Below are positions 40,155-48,799 of a stretch of DNA of 49,532 bases, piece by piece. The stretch spans positions 1 through 49,532 of the forward strand of contig NJBQ01000006.1 of assembly GCA_005223095.1 (NCBI GenBank). The letters run 5' to 3'. Position numbers and translations under genes: made by a program. Numbering within the stretch: position 1 is the stretch's first letter; each line of letters begins with the position of its first letter. The notes beneath the pieces were generated by a model. It saw nothing but the letters and a program-made list of their open reading frames with translations, was not told where the DNA came from and ran no database searches. The stretch is from Candidatus Aerophobetes bacterium Ae_b3a (lineage in GTDB: Bacteria; Aerophobota; Aerophobia; Aerophobales; AE-B3A).

Positions 40155-40793
40155 TTAATACCCCACTCTTTTTAAAAATTCTTTGTTAATTCTTGACTTA
40201 TGCGGATGGGAATTATGAATCAACTTATCCATATATTTAGAAATTATGTCTGCTTCCAGATTAACTAAATCATCTCTTTTCTTTAAGGCAAGAGTAGTAT
40301 TGTTAAGAGTAAAAGGAATTAGACAGACTCTGAAATCAGTCTCGCTGCAACTGGCAACAGTTAAACTTACTCCCTCTAGAGTAATACGACCCTGCTCTAC
40401 TATATATTTCATCAAAGGAAGGGGTGGCTCAATTTGTATAACTACTTCTTCTTTTTTTTTGAATACTTCAGCTACCCTTCCTACTCCATCTATATCACCC
40501 GTTACCATATGCCCTCCTAATCTACCTGTGGAAAGAAGAGCCCTCTCCAGATTGACCTTTTCCCCTTCTCTTATATAAGATAGATTAGTCTTTTGCAGAG
40601 TTTGAGGTATTACTTCAACACTGAAGATATCCTTACCCACACTTGTTACTGTCAGACAAACCCCATTTACAGCTATACTATGAGACGGCTCCATTCCTTC
40701 CTGTACTTTTTGAGCCATTATCTCCAGACTATAACAGGGAGCAGTATGAACTCTTTTTATCATCCCTGTCTCTTCCACCAATCCTGTAAACAT
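40155..40793 (-). CDS. ribE: Riboflavin synthase alpha chain
   Basis: A 212-residue riboflavin synthase made of two similar lumazine-binding halves: MFTGLVEETGMIKRVHTAPC with VNGVCLTVTSVG in the first, GHMVTGDIDGVGRVAEVFK with LEGVSLTVASCSE in the second. It dismutates two lumazines to riboflavin. The start is ATG 40793, the conserved MFTGLVEE. An in-frame extension to 40868 is rejected because it is repeat-encoded. The bases just before this ATG are a heptad array, so no standard ribosome-binding site is present. No FMN riboswitch is evident upstream. Confidence 0.94.
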   Translation of the reverse strand: MFTGLVEETGMIKRVHTAPCYSLEIMAQKVQEGMEPSHSIAVNGVCLTVTSVGKDIFSVEVIPQTLQKTNLSYIREGEKVNLERALLSTGRLGGHMVTGDIDGVGRVAEVFKKKEEVVIQIEPPLPLMKYIVEQGRITLEGVSLTVASCSETDFRVCLIPFTLNNTTLALKKRDDLVNLEADIISKYMDKLIHNSHPHKSRINKEFLKRVGY

Positions 40794-40828
40794 AGTTCGT
40801 ATCTCGTATCTAGTATCTCGTTGCTCGT
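40794..40828. repeat. Heptad array abutting the ribE start codon
   Basis: Five 7-bp units (minus strand ACGAGCA, ACGAGAT, ACTAGAT, ACGAGAT, ACGAACT) end exactly at the ribE ATG (40793-40791). It is the same unit type as 33159-33193 and 48920-48954. Confidence 0.82.
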
Positions 40829-40854
40829 AGGCTAAAAACCATAATTCGTTATCT

Positions 40855-41024
40855 AGTTCGTAGTTCATTGACCTGCTAGCCCGTTAGCTAACTGGTTAAT
40901 TTAGTTAAATAGTTAATTTTCCCCTTATCCCAGAGAAGAGAGAGAATTACTCACCAATTAACCACTTACTACTTACCATCTTATTATTTTTTATCGATGA
41001 ACAATGAACCATGAACAATGAACT
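40855..41024. repeat. Inverted ATGAACN heptad arrays between E2 gene and ribE
   Basis: The left end 40855-40868 has two units (AGTTCGT, AGTTCAT); the right end 40997-41024 has ATGAACA, ATGAACC, ATGAACA, ATGAACT. The start of the interior, TGACCTGCTAGCCCGTTAG, and the TTTTTTATCGATGAAC before the right array match the shorter element at 34058-34163; the middle is an AT-rich GTTAAT-type repeat. The right array starts 13 bases after the E2 stop codon on the minus strand. Confidence 0.82.
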
Positions 41025-41037
41025 TATCCGTTATTTA

Positions 41038-42225
41038 CTAAGGGAGCAACAGCAAAGAGGGCTTCTCCAGACCTTTCTTTATCTCTTGCAAGAAACGGGC
41101 CCCTAAGTATCCATCAATTACTCGATGGTCACAGGATAAAGTCATCTCCATCATTGGCCTGATAACTACCTTTTCCTCCTGAACTACTGCCCTTTTCTTA
41201 ATCTCTCCCACCGCCAGTATAGAGACCTGAGGTATATTGATGATAGCGGCAAATTCTTTTATTCCCACCATTCCCAGATTAGAAAGAGTAAAAGCTGCTC
41301 CTTCCAGTTCCTCAAGTGAAAGCTTGTCTCCTTTAGCCTTATCTATGAGCTCAATCCTATCTCTGGCAATTTGGAAGAGATCCTTTTTGTTTGCCTTTTT
41401 GATTACTGGAACAATCAATCCCCCTTCTCTGGCTACTGCTAAACCCACACCCACATCTGAATGAACCATTAATCTGCCTTCTTCAAAGGTGGAGTTCATT
41501 CGGGGCAGTTTGTCCAGAGCACGAGCACAGGACTTAATCAATAAGTCAGTATAAGAAAGGTGTATTTTTTCTTTCTCGAACTCTCCTAATAAGTCGTCCC
41601 GCATCTTCATTGCCTCTGAGAAGTCAACTTCTATCTTAAGATAAACATGCGGAACCTCTTTTTTGCTTTTTGCCATATGCTGCATCTGGACTTTTTCTGA
41701 ACGACAAAGAGAAATCTCCTCTTTAATTACAGCTTCTCCCGCTTGAGCCTCTCCTTGCTCTAGTGCTCGCAGAATATCCTCCTTAACTATCCTTCCTGCT
41801 GGTCCTGTTCCTTCTATACTGGAAAGGTCAACACTATGTTCTTTGGCTAATTTCTTAGCCAGAGGAGAAGCCTTAACTGGCTTAGTAACAGCTTTTTCCG
41901 TAACCTGGGGAGATATTTCTTCCTCTTCTTTTTTTTCTCCTTCCTTTCTAGACGCTTTTCCCTTTTCTTCTAAAATTTCCTCATCCATGCTATCAGCAAT
42001 AAAAGCAATAGTATGAGTTACAGGAATCACTTCCCCTTCAGAAGCAAGAATTTTTCTAAGGAAGCCGGAAGCAACTGCTTCCACCTCCATATTTGCCTTA
42101 TCAGTAGCAATCTCTAAAAGAGGTTCTCCTTCTTTAACACTATCTCCTTCTTTTTTTAGCCACTTAATAATCTCTCCTTCTTCCATAGTCTCACCCAACT
42201 TGGGCATCATTACCTTTCTCATCAC
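41038..42225 (-). CDS. pdhC: 2-oxoacid dehydrogenase complex E2 (dihydrolipoamide acyltransferase)
   Basis: A 395-residue E2. Residues about 1-80 are a lipoyl domain (MPKLGETMEEGEIIKWLKKE, with lipoylation Lys in EIATDKANMEVEA). A Glu/Lys-rich linker leads to a peripheral-subunit-binding domain (ASPLAKKLAKEHSVDLSSIE then GTGPAGRIVKEDIL). The acyltransferase core ends with LSCDHRVIDGYLGARFL, carrying the catalytic His and Asp. The acyl group (acetyl, branched-chain or other) cannot be told without E1, and neither E1 nor E3 is in the window. The start is GTG 42225 or ATG 42222, both after GAGGAG. Confidence 0.88.
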   Translation of the reverse strand: MMRKVMMPKLGETMEEGEIIKWLKKEGDSVKEGEPLLEIATDKANMEVEAVASGFLRKILASEGEVIPVTHTIAFIADSMDEEILEEKGKASRKEGEKKEEEEISPQVTEKAVTKPVKASPLAKKLAKEHSVDLSSIEGTGPAGRIVKEDILRALEQGEAQAGEAVIKEEISLCRSEKVQMQHMAKSKKEVPHVYLKIEVDFSEAMKMRDDLLGEFEKEKIHLSYTDLLIKSCARALDKLPRMNSTFEEGRLMVHSDVGVGLAVAREGGLIVPVIKKANKKDLFQIARDRIELIDKAKGDKLSLEELEGAAFTLSNLGMVGIKEFAAIINIPQVSILAVGEIKKRAVVQEEKVVIRPMMEMTLSCDHRVIDGYLGARFLQEIKKGLEKPSLLLLP

Positions 42226-42302
42226 AATACTTTCTCCTCTTTAGCATTATTTATAAACACTATTCCTATTGAAGTTCCTTTATAAAAAATTCCAATCGTC
42301 AA

Positions 42303-42389
42303 ATTCTAGGAAAAAAAGGAAGCTTTGTCAACAAAACTTGCTACTTTGTTAATGCAAAGCAATTATATCATCTTCGCAAGATGTAGCAA
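42303..42389 (-). promoter_or_regulatory. Tandem promoters of the E2 gene
   Basis: On the minus strand, the proximal promoter has TTGACA (42331-42326), 17 bases and TAGAAT (42308-42303). A distal one has TTGCTA (42389-42384), 16 bases and TATAAT (42367-42362). Both read toward the E2 gene, 75-140 bases upstream of its start. Confidence 0.6.
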
Positions 42390-42425
42390 TTACTTGGTAT
42401 TATTCGAAGTCAATAGAAGGAATGC

Positions 42426-43298
42426 TCACTTCTTATCCGATGGAAAAGGACTAATATATGCATATTGGGCGCCTTTGCCTAAAAATGTATCATTATTTAT
42501 CATTTCCTTACTTAATAATTTTCTTCCCATAACAATAATATGATATGGTAAAACTAGGTCAACCGAAATTATCTGCAAATTGAAATAATTAAATATTTCT
42601 ATTACAAGTTCCGTGTTAAAAACATGATGGTGCAAACATCTATTCTTATAGTTATTCATTGATCTTTCTCTTAATAACTCAAAATTTCCAGCCGCATAAT
42701 CCAAATTTAAGTCATGCAGCTTTAATATCTCCGGTAAATGTGTCAAATCATCTTCTTTGACATTTTTCTTAAAATCCTCAATGAGATGATTTAAGGAGGT
42801 TATTGGACGATTATGATCAAAGGTTCCATCTTTATGAGGTAATACTAACAATATAATCCCATTATCTTTTAATACTCTTAACCACTCTGATATTGCTCTA
42901 AATGGATTTGCTATATGTTCGACAGTATGAGAAGACAAAACAAAGTCATATGTTTTTGATTGTATCGCTGCTAATTCAATAGCATCACAAATAAATTGAT
43001 AACCCTTCTTATTCTTATAATACCTATAAGTCATCCCTTCCTTTATTTTTCTCTCCCAGGTAGTTGTTCTGTTAAAATTACAACCGTCAAGATCTGCAAC
43101 TATTGGATAGACAGGTAAGATACTTCTTCTCCTAAATATTCTAGTTGGTCCACCAACCTCTAAGCCACTTTTTCTACTTAAATTTGTGAAATATATCTCA
43201 TAATTATTGATCTTTTTGGCGTGAAATTTAAAAAGTCTTGATAAAACTAATTCTAAAATCCCTTTTTTCTTGAGTGCACTGAATATTCTTTTTAACAT
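42426..43298 (-). CDS. Class I SAM-dependent methyltransferase, glycan-associated type
   Basis: A 290-residue protein with a methyltransferase-like core: GLEVGGPTRIF takes the place of motif I, IVADLDGCNF and FVLSSHTVEHIANPFRAISE follow (the HxxEH signature of Methyltransf_11/23 types), then WLRVLKDNGIILLVLPHKDG. Such proteins commonly occur in surface-polysaccharide clusters, but no such cluster surrounds it. The DNA is clearly more AT-rich than its neighbours, and the gene sits alone between yhhQ and the E2 gene, suggesting acquisition. ATG 43298 is preferred to TTG 43334. Substrate unknown. Confidence 0.7.
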   Translation of the reverse strand: MLKRIFSALKKKGILELVLSRLFKFHAKKINNYEIYFTNLSRKSGLEVGGPTRIFRRRSILPVYPIVADLDGCNFNRTTTWERKIKEGMTYRYYKNKKGYQFICDAIELAAIQSKTYDFVLSSHTVEHIANPFRAISEWLRVLKDNGIILLVLPHKDGTFDHNRPITSLNHLIEDFKKNVKEDDLTHLPEILKLHDLNLDYAAGNFELLRERSMNNYKNRCLHHHVFNTELVIEIFNYFNLQIISVDLVLPYHIIVMGRKLLSKEMINNDTFLGKGAQYAYISPFPSDKK

Positions 43299-43422
43299 TT
43301 TCGTTCTCTTAATTTGTATATTGATTTTGGACAACTCGTTAATATCTGATTATATCGGATATTCTTGGCCGTGTCGATCGCGCGAGTAGTAGGTAGATTA
43401 TCCGAAGTTTTCCCTGGGGGCG

Positions 43423-44043
43423 TTATGTTTTCCTCACGAAATGAATCAGAAGATAGACCAGGGGTGTATCAAGGAGAGCCACACAAGCCTTTATGAGATA
43501 CTGACCGAGAATTAAAGGAAGGATGGGAACCACTCCGTAAAAGGCAAACGTAATAAACAAAGAAGTATCTATCGCCTGGGAGACAAGCGTAGAAGCATTG
43601 TTACGTAACCAGAGATGACGCTCATGGGTGATTTTCCTCCAGAAATGAAAAGCCCATACATCATGATACTGACTGATAGAATAAGCTACTATACTGGCTA
43701 CAATTATCCTGAGAGCTCCCTGTTTCATACCTAAAATACGCTGGAAAGCTTCTTCCCCTTCCCAAAAGGGAGCAGCTGGTAGAATGACAGCTAGATAAAT
43801 GAGTAAGAGTACCACTATCAATGTCAATAAGCCAGCTATAACAACCTGTTGAGCATACTTCTTCCCCCATACTTCTCCAATAGTGTCAGTCATGGTGAAA
43901 GTCACAGCATAGGCAAGTACTCCAGCAGGGACATATATTTCTCCCAGAGCTATGATTTTACTAGCTAAAACCCCTGAGATTACTAAGGACCCGATGAAAA
44001 CGCTACAGAAACAAATAAAAACAAAATCTTTATCTTTTAACAT
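43423..44043 (-). CDS. yhhQ: Queuosine precursor transporter, YhhQ family
   Basis: A 206-residue membrane protein with about six helices of the YhhQ/QPTR (DUF165) family, which imports queuosine precursors such as preQ0/preQ1. Signature stretches are AVTFTMTDTIGEVWGKKYAQ, VAYSISQYHDVWAFHFWRKI and NNASTLVSQAIDTSLFITFA. It ends the thpR-recA-amidase-gerMN-yhhQ operon, starting 22 bases after gerMN. Confidence 0.88.
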   Translation of the reverse strand: MLKDKDFVFICFCSVFIGSLVISGVLASKIIALGEIYVPAGVLAYAVTFTMTDTIGEVWGKKYAQQVVIAGLLTLIVVLLLIYLAVILPAAPFWEGEEAFQRILGMKQGALRIIVASIVAYSISQYHDVWAFHFWRKITHERHLWLRNNASTLVSQAIDTSLFITFAFYGVVPILPLILGQYLIKACVALLDTPLVYLLIHFVRKT

Positions 44044-44065
44044 AGCCTGTAATAACTTAGATTTC

Positions 44066-44659
44066 CTAAGGATTTTTCATAATATCAAGATCCTTGCCTA
44101 GAGGATTTCTTATATCAATATGTCCAGCCAGGGTTTCTTCAGGCATACCCTCTATTAGAATCTGCACATAAGACTGGGAAGGAAAATTATCAAGAAGAGT
44201 ATTAACTATAGAATAGACAGTGAGCAATTCTCCCGTAGTTCCACCCGGGTGTTTGTCTCTTAAAGAAGAGGAAAAGTCTATATATAAACAGTTACCTCTT
44301 ATGTAAGCAGCCCTTACCTCTGTTTCAGGAGGAAGGGTAGCACTAAGAGAGGAATCATGCGGTCCTTTAATTAGCTCTTCTAATATTGATTTTACTTCCT
44401 CTGTTATCTCCGGAAAGGCTACTATCTTTCTTTCTTCATAAACAAGATATTTACTTTCTGGCTCAGAAAAATAGAGCTTGACTCTCTTCATATCGGGAGG
44501 TGGAGGCTTGACAAACCACTCCTTGAGTTGGTAGGCTTTCTCTTGAAGCAGTGGAGCAAACATCATACCAGCAATAAAAACAACTATCACTATCAGGGCA
44601 TAAATTAAAAAGCGCCTTGTTTTCCTTTTCTTCTTAGATTTTTTTCTGGGAGAAGCCAC
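44066..44659 (-). CDS. GerMN-domain membrane-anchored protein
   Basis: A 197-residue protein. A very basic N-terminus (SPRKKSKKKRKTRR) precedes one membrane helix (FLIYALIVIVVFIAGMMFAP). Residues about 60-190 are a GerMN domain (VKLYFSEPESKYLVYEERKI, ILEELIKGPHDSSLSATLPP, YIDFSSSL, LTVYSIVNTLLDNFP, VQILIEG). GerMN domains occur in sporulation proteins and in envelope or lipoproteins of many non-sporulating bacteria. Its position directly after an amidase suggests a peptidoglycan-remodelling role. Confidence 0.82.
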   Translation of the reverse strand: MASPRKKSKKKRKTRRFLIYALIVIVVFIAGMMFAPLLQEKAYQLKEWFVKPPPPDMKRVKLYFSEPESKYLVYEERKIVAFPEITEEVKSILEELIKGPHDSSLSATLPPETEVRAAYIRGNCLYIDFSSSLRDKHPGGTTGELLTVYSIVNTLLDNFPSQSYVQILIEGMPEETLAGHIDIRNPLGKDLDIMKNP

Positions 44660-44690
44660 TCTAACCTCTTTAATTTCCTAAAACTGATTC

Positions 44691-45875
44691 TTAAGTTATC
44701 AATTCTATCTTTTTCAGATAATCCCTTAATCCATCCAGAATCCCCTGGGCGATTTTCTTTCTGAAATCATCTTTTTTTAGTTTGCTCTCCTCCCAGGGAT
44801 TAGAAATAAAGCCTATTTCCACTAAAACAGCCGGCATAGCTGCCCCTCTCAAGACAGAAAAAGGAGCCTTCTTTACTCCTCTATCCTCCAAACCAGAAGC
44901 TTCCGATAATCTTTTCTGGATAGAATGAGCTAAGTCATTGCTTTCACTCTTATATTTATTCTGCACCATATCCCAGAGAAGCGCCTCTGCCTCCCGGGAG
45001 ATACCTTTAGGTTCAGCAGGTCTATTCTCCCTTGCTGCCACCAGTGCTGCTTCTTTGTCCTCGGCATACATAGAATTAACAAAAGTCTCTACTCCTGTTG
45101 CTCCCCGGCTAGGAGCTGCATTGGCATGGATGCTTATAAAAATATTTCCTCCTATCTGATTAGCCATTTCTGTCCTTCGATATAAATAAAGGAAACTGTT
45201 ATCGTCTCTGGTTAAATGAACCTCTATTCCTGGTTCTTTTTCCAGCAGGCTAGCCAATTCCTTAGCTACTGCCAGAACTACGTCTTTTTCCTTTAATCCA
45301 CTGGTACCTACAGCTCCTGGGTCGTCTCCCCCGTGCCCAGGGTCCAAAACTATCTTAAAGACCTTCCCTTTCTGCTCTGGAGAAGCAGGAGAGATAGAGG
45401 GAGACAATTCAATCTTTTTTAATAGGTCTACTACCAAATCCTTATCTGAAGCATCTCTCGGTCCCCTTATATCAATAACCAAACTATCTGGTTCTTCGGA
45501 AGAAATATTATAAGTATACTCGGTGATAGATAAATCTATAACTACTTGCAGTACAGACTCATGTTCTTGCTTTAAACGAACTGCCTGAATAAAGCTGTCC
45601 CCCACTGCTATCTCCTTCTCATATCCTACTTCAGCTCTTCCCTGTAAAGTAAGAAGGACAGCCGGAAATAGATTAATCAACAAACGAGGGGGACTGGTCA
45701 ACTCTCTGGCAGGTAGACAGTCTGTTTGTGCTGTTTTTTCTATAATTATCTGGGTGTGGGTAGAGAAAGATTTATATCTTATATTCCCTACTTCATAATT
45801 CTGAAGAGCTTTTGTAGGATAAGCACACAACAAAAAACAAAACAGAAAGAGTAAGACTCTGATAGCTTTATCCAT
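44691..45875 (-). CDS. amiC: N-acetylmuramoyl-L-alanine amidase (AMIN + Amidase_3)
   Basis: A 394-residue exported amidase. MDKAIRVLLFLFCFLLCAYP is the signal peptide; ATG 45875 is chosen because a longer frame runs into recA. Residues about 25-150 form an AMIN targeting domain (VGNIRYKSFSTHTQIIIEKT). After a linker, the zinc amidase domain has IVLDPGHGGDDPGAVG, LKEKDVVLAVAKELA, FISIHANAAPSRGATGVETF and PAVLVEIGFISN, giving the His-Glu-His ligands and catalytic Glu. It cleaves peptide stems from peptidoglycan, mainly in cell separation. It starts 16 bases after recA. Confidence 0.9.
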   Translation of the reverse strand: MDKAIRVLLFLFCFLLCAYPTKALQNYEVGNIRYKSFSTHTQIIIEKTAQTDCLPARELTSPPRLLINLFPAVLLTLQGRAEVGYEKEIAVGDSFIQAVRLKQEHESVLQVVIDLSITEYTYNISSEEPDSLVIDIRGPRDASDKDLVVDLLKKIELSPSISPASPEQKGKVFKIVLDPGHGGDDPGAVGTSGLKEKDVVLAVAKELASLLEKEPGIEVHLTRDDNSFLYLYRRTEMANQIGGNIFISIHANAAPSRGATGVETFVNSMYAEDKEAALVAARENRPAEPKGISREAEALLWDMVQNKYKSESNDLAHSIQKRLSEASGLEDRGVKKAPFSVLRGAAMPAVLVEIGFISNPWEESKLKKDDFRKKIAQGILDGLRDYLKKIELIT

Positions 45876-45891
45876 CCTGAGCTTCCAGATT

Positions 45892-46944
45892 CTACGACTT
45901 TCTTTCCTGGGAGTGATTTTTAGGTTTTGAGTTCTTCCCTCTTTTTTCTGAAAATCCAAGTTTATCTCTTATCTTTCGCTCTATTTCTCCTCGCAAAGCA
46001 GAATTCTTTTTTTCCTTAAGAAATTGACGAGCACTTTCCTTGCCTTGCCCTATCTGAGTATCTCCATAGGAATACCAGCTTCCTGATTTCTCAATAATTC
46101 CTAACTCGCCCCCCACATTCAATATATCTCCCTCCTGAGATATCCCCTCGCCAAACAGGAGGTCAAACTCAGCTTTACGAAAAGGAGGAGCAAGTTTGTT
46201 CTTAACTATCTTTACTACTGTTACATTGCCTATTCGCTCTTCCCCTTTGGTCAAGAAAGCCTTTCTTCTTACCTCCATTCTCACAGAAGCATAAAACTTA
46301 AGAGCTCTTCCTCCCGGAGTGATTTCAGGATTACCAAAGACCACTCCAATCTTCATCCTTAATTGATTAACAAAAATAGTGCAGGTCTTAGAATTACTTA
46401 TGGCTCCAGTTAACTTACGTAAAGCCTGGGACATAAGTCTGGCTTGAAGTCCCATATGGGAATCCCCCATTTCTCCTTCCAATTCAGCCCTGGGAACAAG
46501 AGCAGCTACTGAATCAACTATAACTACATCTATGGCATTACTTCGTACCAGGAGTTCGGCAATTTCCAGAGCTTGCTCGCCCGAATCAGGTTGTGAAATG
46601 AGAAGGTCATCTATCCTCACCCCCAAATTCCCGGCGTAGGTAGGATCTAGAGCATGTTCGACATCAATGAAAGCCACTACTCCCTCTTTTTTCTGAGCCT
46701 CAGCAGCAATATGTAAGGCCAGGGTAGTCTTCCCAGAACCCTCCGGACCAAATATTTCTATCACCCTGCCCCTGGGAACACCTCCTATGCCAAGAGCTGC
46801 ATCCAGAGCAAGACTTCCTGTAGGAATAACATCTATGTCCATACGAGCGGCTCTCTCTCCTAACCGCATAAGCGAACCCTTGCCAAACTGACGCTCAATC
46901 TGAAGTCTGGCTATCTCCAAAGCCTTCATCTTTTCTTCTTTCAT
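45892..46944 (-). CDS. recA: Recombinase RecA
   Basis: A 350-residue Rec[41 protein letters not shown] (Walker A), [39 protein letters not shown] (Walker B, L1 region), [19 protein letters not shown] and [19 protein letters not shown] are canonical. The C-terminal domain ends in a basic Lys/Arg/Ser tail ([18 protein letters not shown]) instead of the acidic tail of E. coli RecA. It starts 15 bases after thpR, a common association. No SOS box was recognised. Confidence 0.98.
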   Translation of the reverse strand: MKEEKMKALEIARLQIERQFGKGSLMRLGERAARMDIDVIPTGSLALDAALGIGGVPRGRVIEIFGPEGSGKTTLALHIAAEAQKKEGVVAFIDVEHALDPTYAGNLGVRIDDLLISQPDSGEQALEIAELLVRSNAIDVVIVDSVAALVPRAELEGEMGDSHMGLQARLMSQALRKLTGAISNSKTCTIFVNQLRMKIGVVFGNPEITPGGRALKFYASVRMEVRRKAFLTKGEERIGNVTVVKIVKNKLAPPFRKAEFDLLFGEGISQEGDILNVGGELGIIEKSGSWYSYGDTQIGQGKESARQFLKEKKNSALRGEIERKIRDKLGFSEKRGKNSKPKNHSQERKS

Positions 46945-46959
46945 AAGTAATTATCTCCT

Positions 46960-47535
46960 TTAATTTCGATTTATACTTTGCAAAGGAATTCTCTCAAGAA
47001 TAGTATAAATAGCCCCTTGAGGAGTAAGCTCACTCTTTATTACACTAAGACTCTTTACCTTTACTTCTATTCCCTCTACTTCTTTGCAATATTGTAAGAG
47101 GAGGGCTTCCAACTTCTCCTTTTCTTTCAGAACCTTCACTCTGGCCAAAGTTAGGTGAGATGTCCATTTTCTATTACTTCTGCTAAAACCTTCTTGTCCC
47201 AGTTTCTCTTCCAATTCTGCTGCCAGAGTCTCCAGCTTATCCTTGCCCTCTTCTATCCCCACCCAGATAACTCTAGGAGAGGAAAAACTAGGAAAAACGC
47301 CCATTTTTCCAATTTTCATTTTAAAAACGGAGAATGGACCAGCCACATTTCCAGCTGTCTGGATAACCTTTTCTAGATTCTTCTCTTTTACCTCTCCTAG
47401 AAATTTCATAGTGAGATGAATGAGAGAAGGGTTTACCCATCTTATCCTATTCTCTGTGCCTTTTAGCTTTTCCTGGAGTTGCCCCAGTCTCTCCCTGACA
47501 GATTCGGGCAATTCTAAAGCAATAAATATTCTCAT
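46960..47535 (-). CDS. thpR: RNA 2',3'-cyclic phosphodiesterase (LigT/ThpR)
   Basis: A 191-residue 2H-family phosphodiesterase. The two HxT motifs are HLTMKFLGEVKEKNLEKV and HLTLARVKVLKEKEKL. MRIFIALELPESVRERLGQL is the standard N-terminus. It opens 2',3'-cyclic ends on RNA and can reseal tRNA halves in vitro. First gene of the recA operon; the promoter lies only about 20 bases upstream and there is no strong ribosome-binding site. Confidence 0.93.
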   Translation of the reverse strand: MRIFIALELPESVRERLGQLQEKLKGTENRIRWVNPSLIHLTMKFLGEVKEKNLEKVIQTAGNVAGPFSVFKMKIGKMGVFPSFSSPRVIWVGIEEGKDKLETLAAELEEKLGQEGFSRSNRKWTSHLTLARVKVLKEKEKLEALLLQYCKEVEGIEVKVKSLSVIKSELTPQGAIYTILERIPLQSINRN

Positions 47536-47553
47536 CGCTTTTATTCACCAATC

Positions 47554-47582
47554 ATACTAATTGACCCCTCCCATAATGTCAA
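47554..47582 (-). promoter_or_regulatory. Promoter of the thpR-recA operon
   Basis: On the minus strand TTGACA (47582-47577), a 17-base spacer and TAGTAT (47559-47554). The -35 abuts repeat element E copy 3, as at 30132-30137. Confidence 0.55.
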
Positions 47583-47812
47583 GAAAGAAATATTGAGGGG
47601 GGAAATATCCCCCCTCAACGGCCTTCGGCCTGCTCCCCCCAAGTTCAAGAGCAGGCAGAGCATCGTCGCCTTGCTCCTCAAACAGTATATTTTCCTTTTT
47701 CCTCAACTCGAAGCTTCCTTAAGGTTGCTCCCATAAGGCTCCTTCAGAAAATATCCTTCGGCAGCGATGTGATAAAGGAAGTGGCGAAGGACAATTTTCT
47801 AGTTCATCAAGA
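47583..47812. repeat. Dispersed repeat family E, copy 3
   Basis: About 230 bases with a TTGAGGGGGGAaataTCCCCC-type hairpin (47596-47621), CGGCCTTCGGCC, GCTCCTCAAACAGTATATTT and CTCCTTCAGAAAATATCC, shared with 30138-30445 and partly with 27850-28110. Its right end GTTCATCAAGAAAA overlaps the 3' end of the O-antigen ligase-like gene. Confidence 0.78.
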
Positions 47813-48784
47813 AAATTTGCTTTGTTTCCAGGCAAATTTATCCCCATAGATAATCATCCCTACTAACAGCCAAAAAATCGGGCCCACGTGCACCGTATTA
47901 TGAGCAAAAGAAGGATTAGAAATCTTAGCCCCCTCGACCATATATTCCTCATAGGCAAGAGAAAAATTATCCATTCCTATTCCCAATAGAGGATGAGCTT
48001 TTATCATATCCCAGGAAGCTTTCCAGATATAAACTCTCTCCTGAGTTAAAGGATGAAAAAAATCTCCTATAGAGATCAGGCGACCACGCAGGAAAGGAAA
48101 GCCAAGCAATAGAACACTTCCTACAAGCAATACAATAGCCACTTTAATGCGAGCCCTCTTTTCCCAGAATCCGTAACTGATCATAGCCCCTATAGCTCCC
48201 AACCAGGCTCCTCGCGAGAAAGAAAAAACCAGAGCCAAAATCATCAGCAAAAGAGCTAAGCCTAACCATACCTTTCTCCTGCCATCGGTATGGATCAAGT
48301 AAGTGAGAGTCCATATTATTGAAAAAACCGTCACTCCTCCTAAGGTATTCTGACCGGCCAAAAGAGTTCTGGCCCTACTTCTAAAATATATGAAATCGAA
48401 ATTAGCGAAATAAATGGTCAAGGCATAAATACTGGAAAGAGCGGCTGAGATAACAAGTATTCTAATTAAAAGGTTAAAGAACTCGCCCCGAAGAATAATA
48501 TAATTCACTCCCAGAAAAATTGCATATATCATCAAGGCAAGACTCAATACTGAACCCAAGGCAAGTAATTTGTTCTGGGCATTAATGAGCGAGGGTAAAA
48601 AGAAAAGCACAAAGAGAATGGCTAAAACTACTACTGTATTCTTCTCTATTTTTCGGGAAGACTCAATTATTTTACCCGCCAAAAGAAAAGGAATACCTCC
48701 TACAGCTGAGCCCAGCGGTATCCCTATGAACATTAGAATCCAACCCACCTTTTTCAGAAAAGAAGATGTTTTTTCTCTTTTCAA
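47807..48784 (-). CDS. O-antigen ligase-like membrane protein, possibly 3'-truncated
   Basis: A ~325-residue polytopic protein of the Wzy/WaaL (Wzy_C, O-antigen ligase-like) type. It has many hydrophobic helices, ARTLLAGQNTLGGVTVFSII and VFSFSRGAWLGAIGAMISYG as the core signature, then a periplasmic loop AHPLLGIGMDNFSLAYEEYM ending in SNPSFAHNTV. Family members normally have two or three more helices after the HN motif; here the protein ends about 30 residues later within repeat element E. It may therefore be truncated. TTG 48784 (AAGGTG upstream) is preferred over 48913, since the extra N-terminus is encoded by repeats. Confidence 0.68.
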   Translation of the reverse strand: MKREKTSSFLKKVGWILMFIGIPLGSAVGGIPFLLAGKIIESSRKIEKNTVVVLAILFVLFFLPSLINAQNKLLALGSVLSLALMIYAIFLGVNYIILRGEFFNLLIRILVISAALSSIYALTIYFANFDFIYFRSRARTLLAGQNTLGGVTVFSIIWTLTYLIHTDGRRKVWLGLALLLMILALVFSFSRGAWLGAIGAMISYGFWEKRARIKVAIVLLVGSVLLLGFPFLRGRLISIGDFFHPLTQERVYIWKASWDMIKAHPLLGIGMDNFSLAYEEYMVEGAKISNPSFAHNTVHVGPIFWLLVGMIIYGDKFAWKQSKFS

Positions 48785-48799
48785 TTTTTCACCTTCAGG

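Noticed and set aside
40829-40990. FMN riboswitch upstream of the riboflavin operon
   Set aside because: None of the conserved FMN-element segments was found; the region is heptad and AT-rich repeat DNA.
43335-43422. Possible regulatory inverted repeats between yhhQ and the methyltransferase
   Set aside because: Only short imperfect arms (around ATCTGAT/ATCGGAT) are seen, too weak to call a site.
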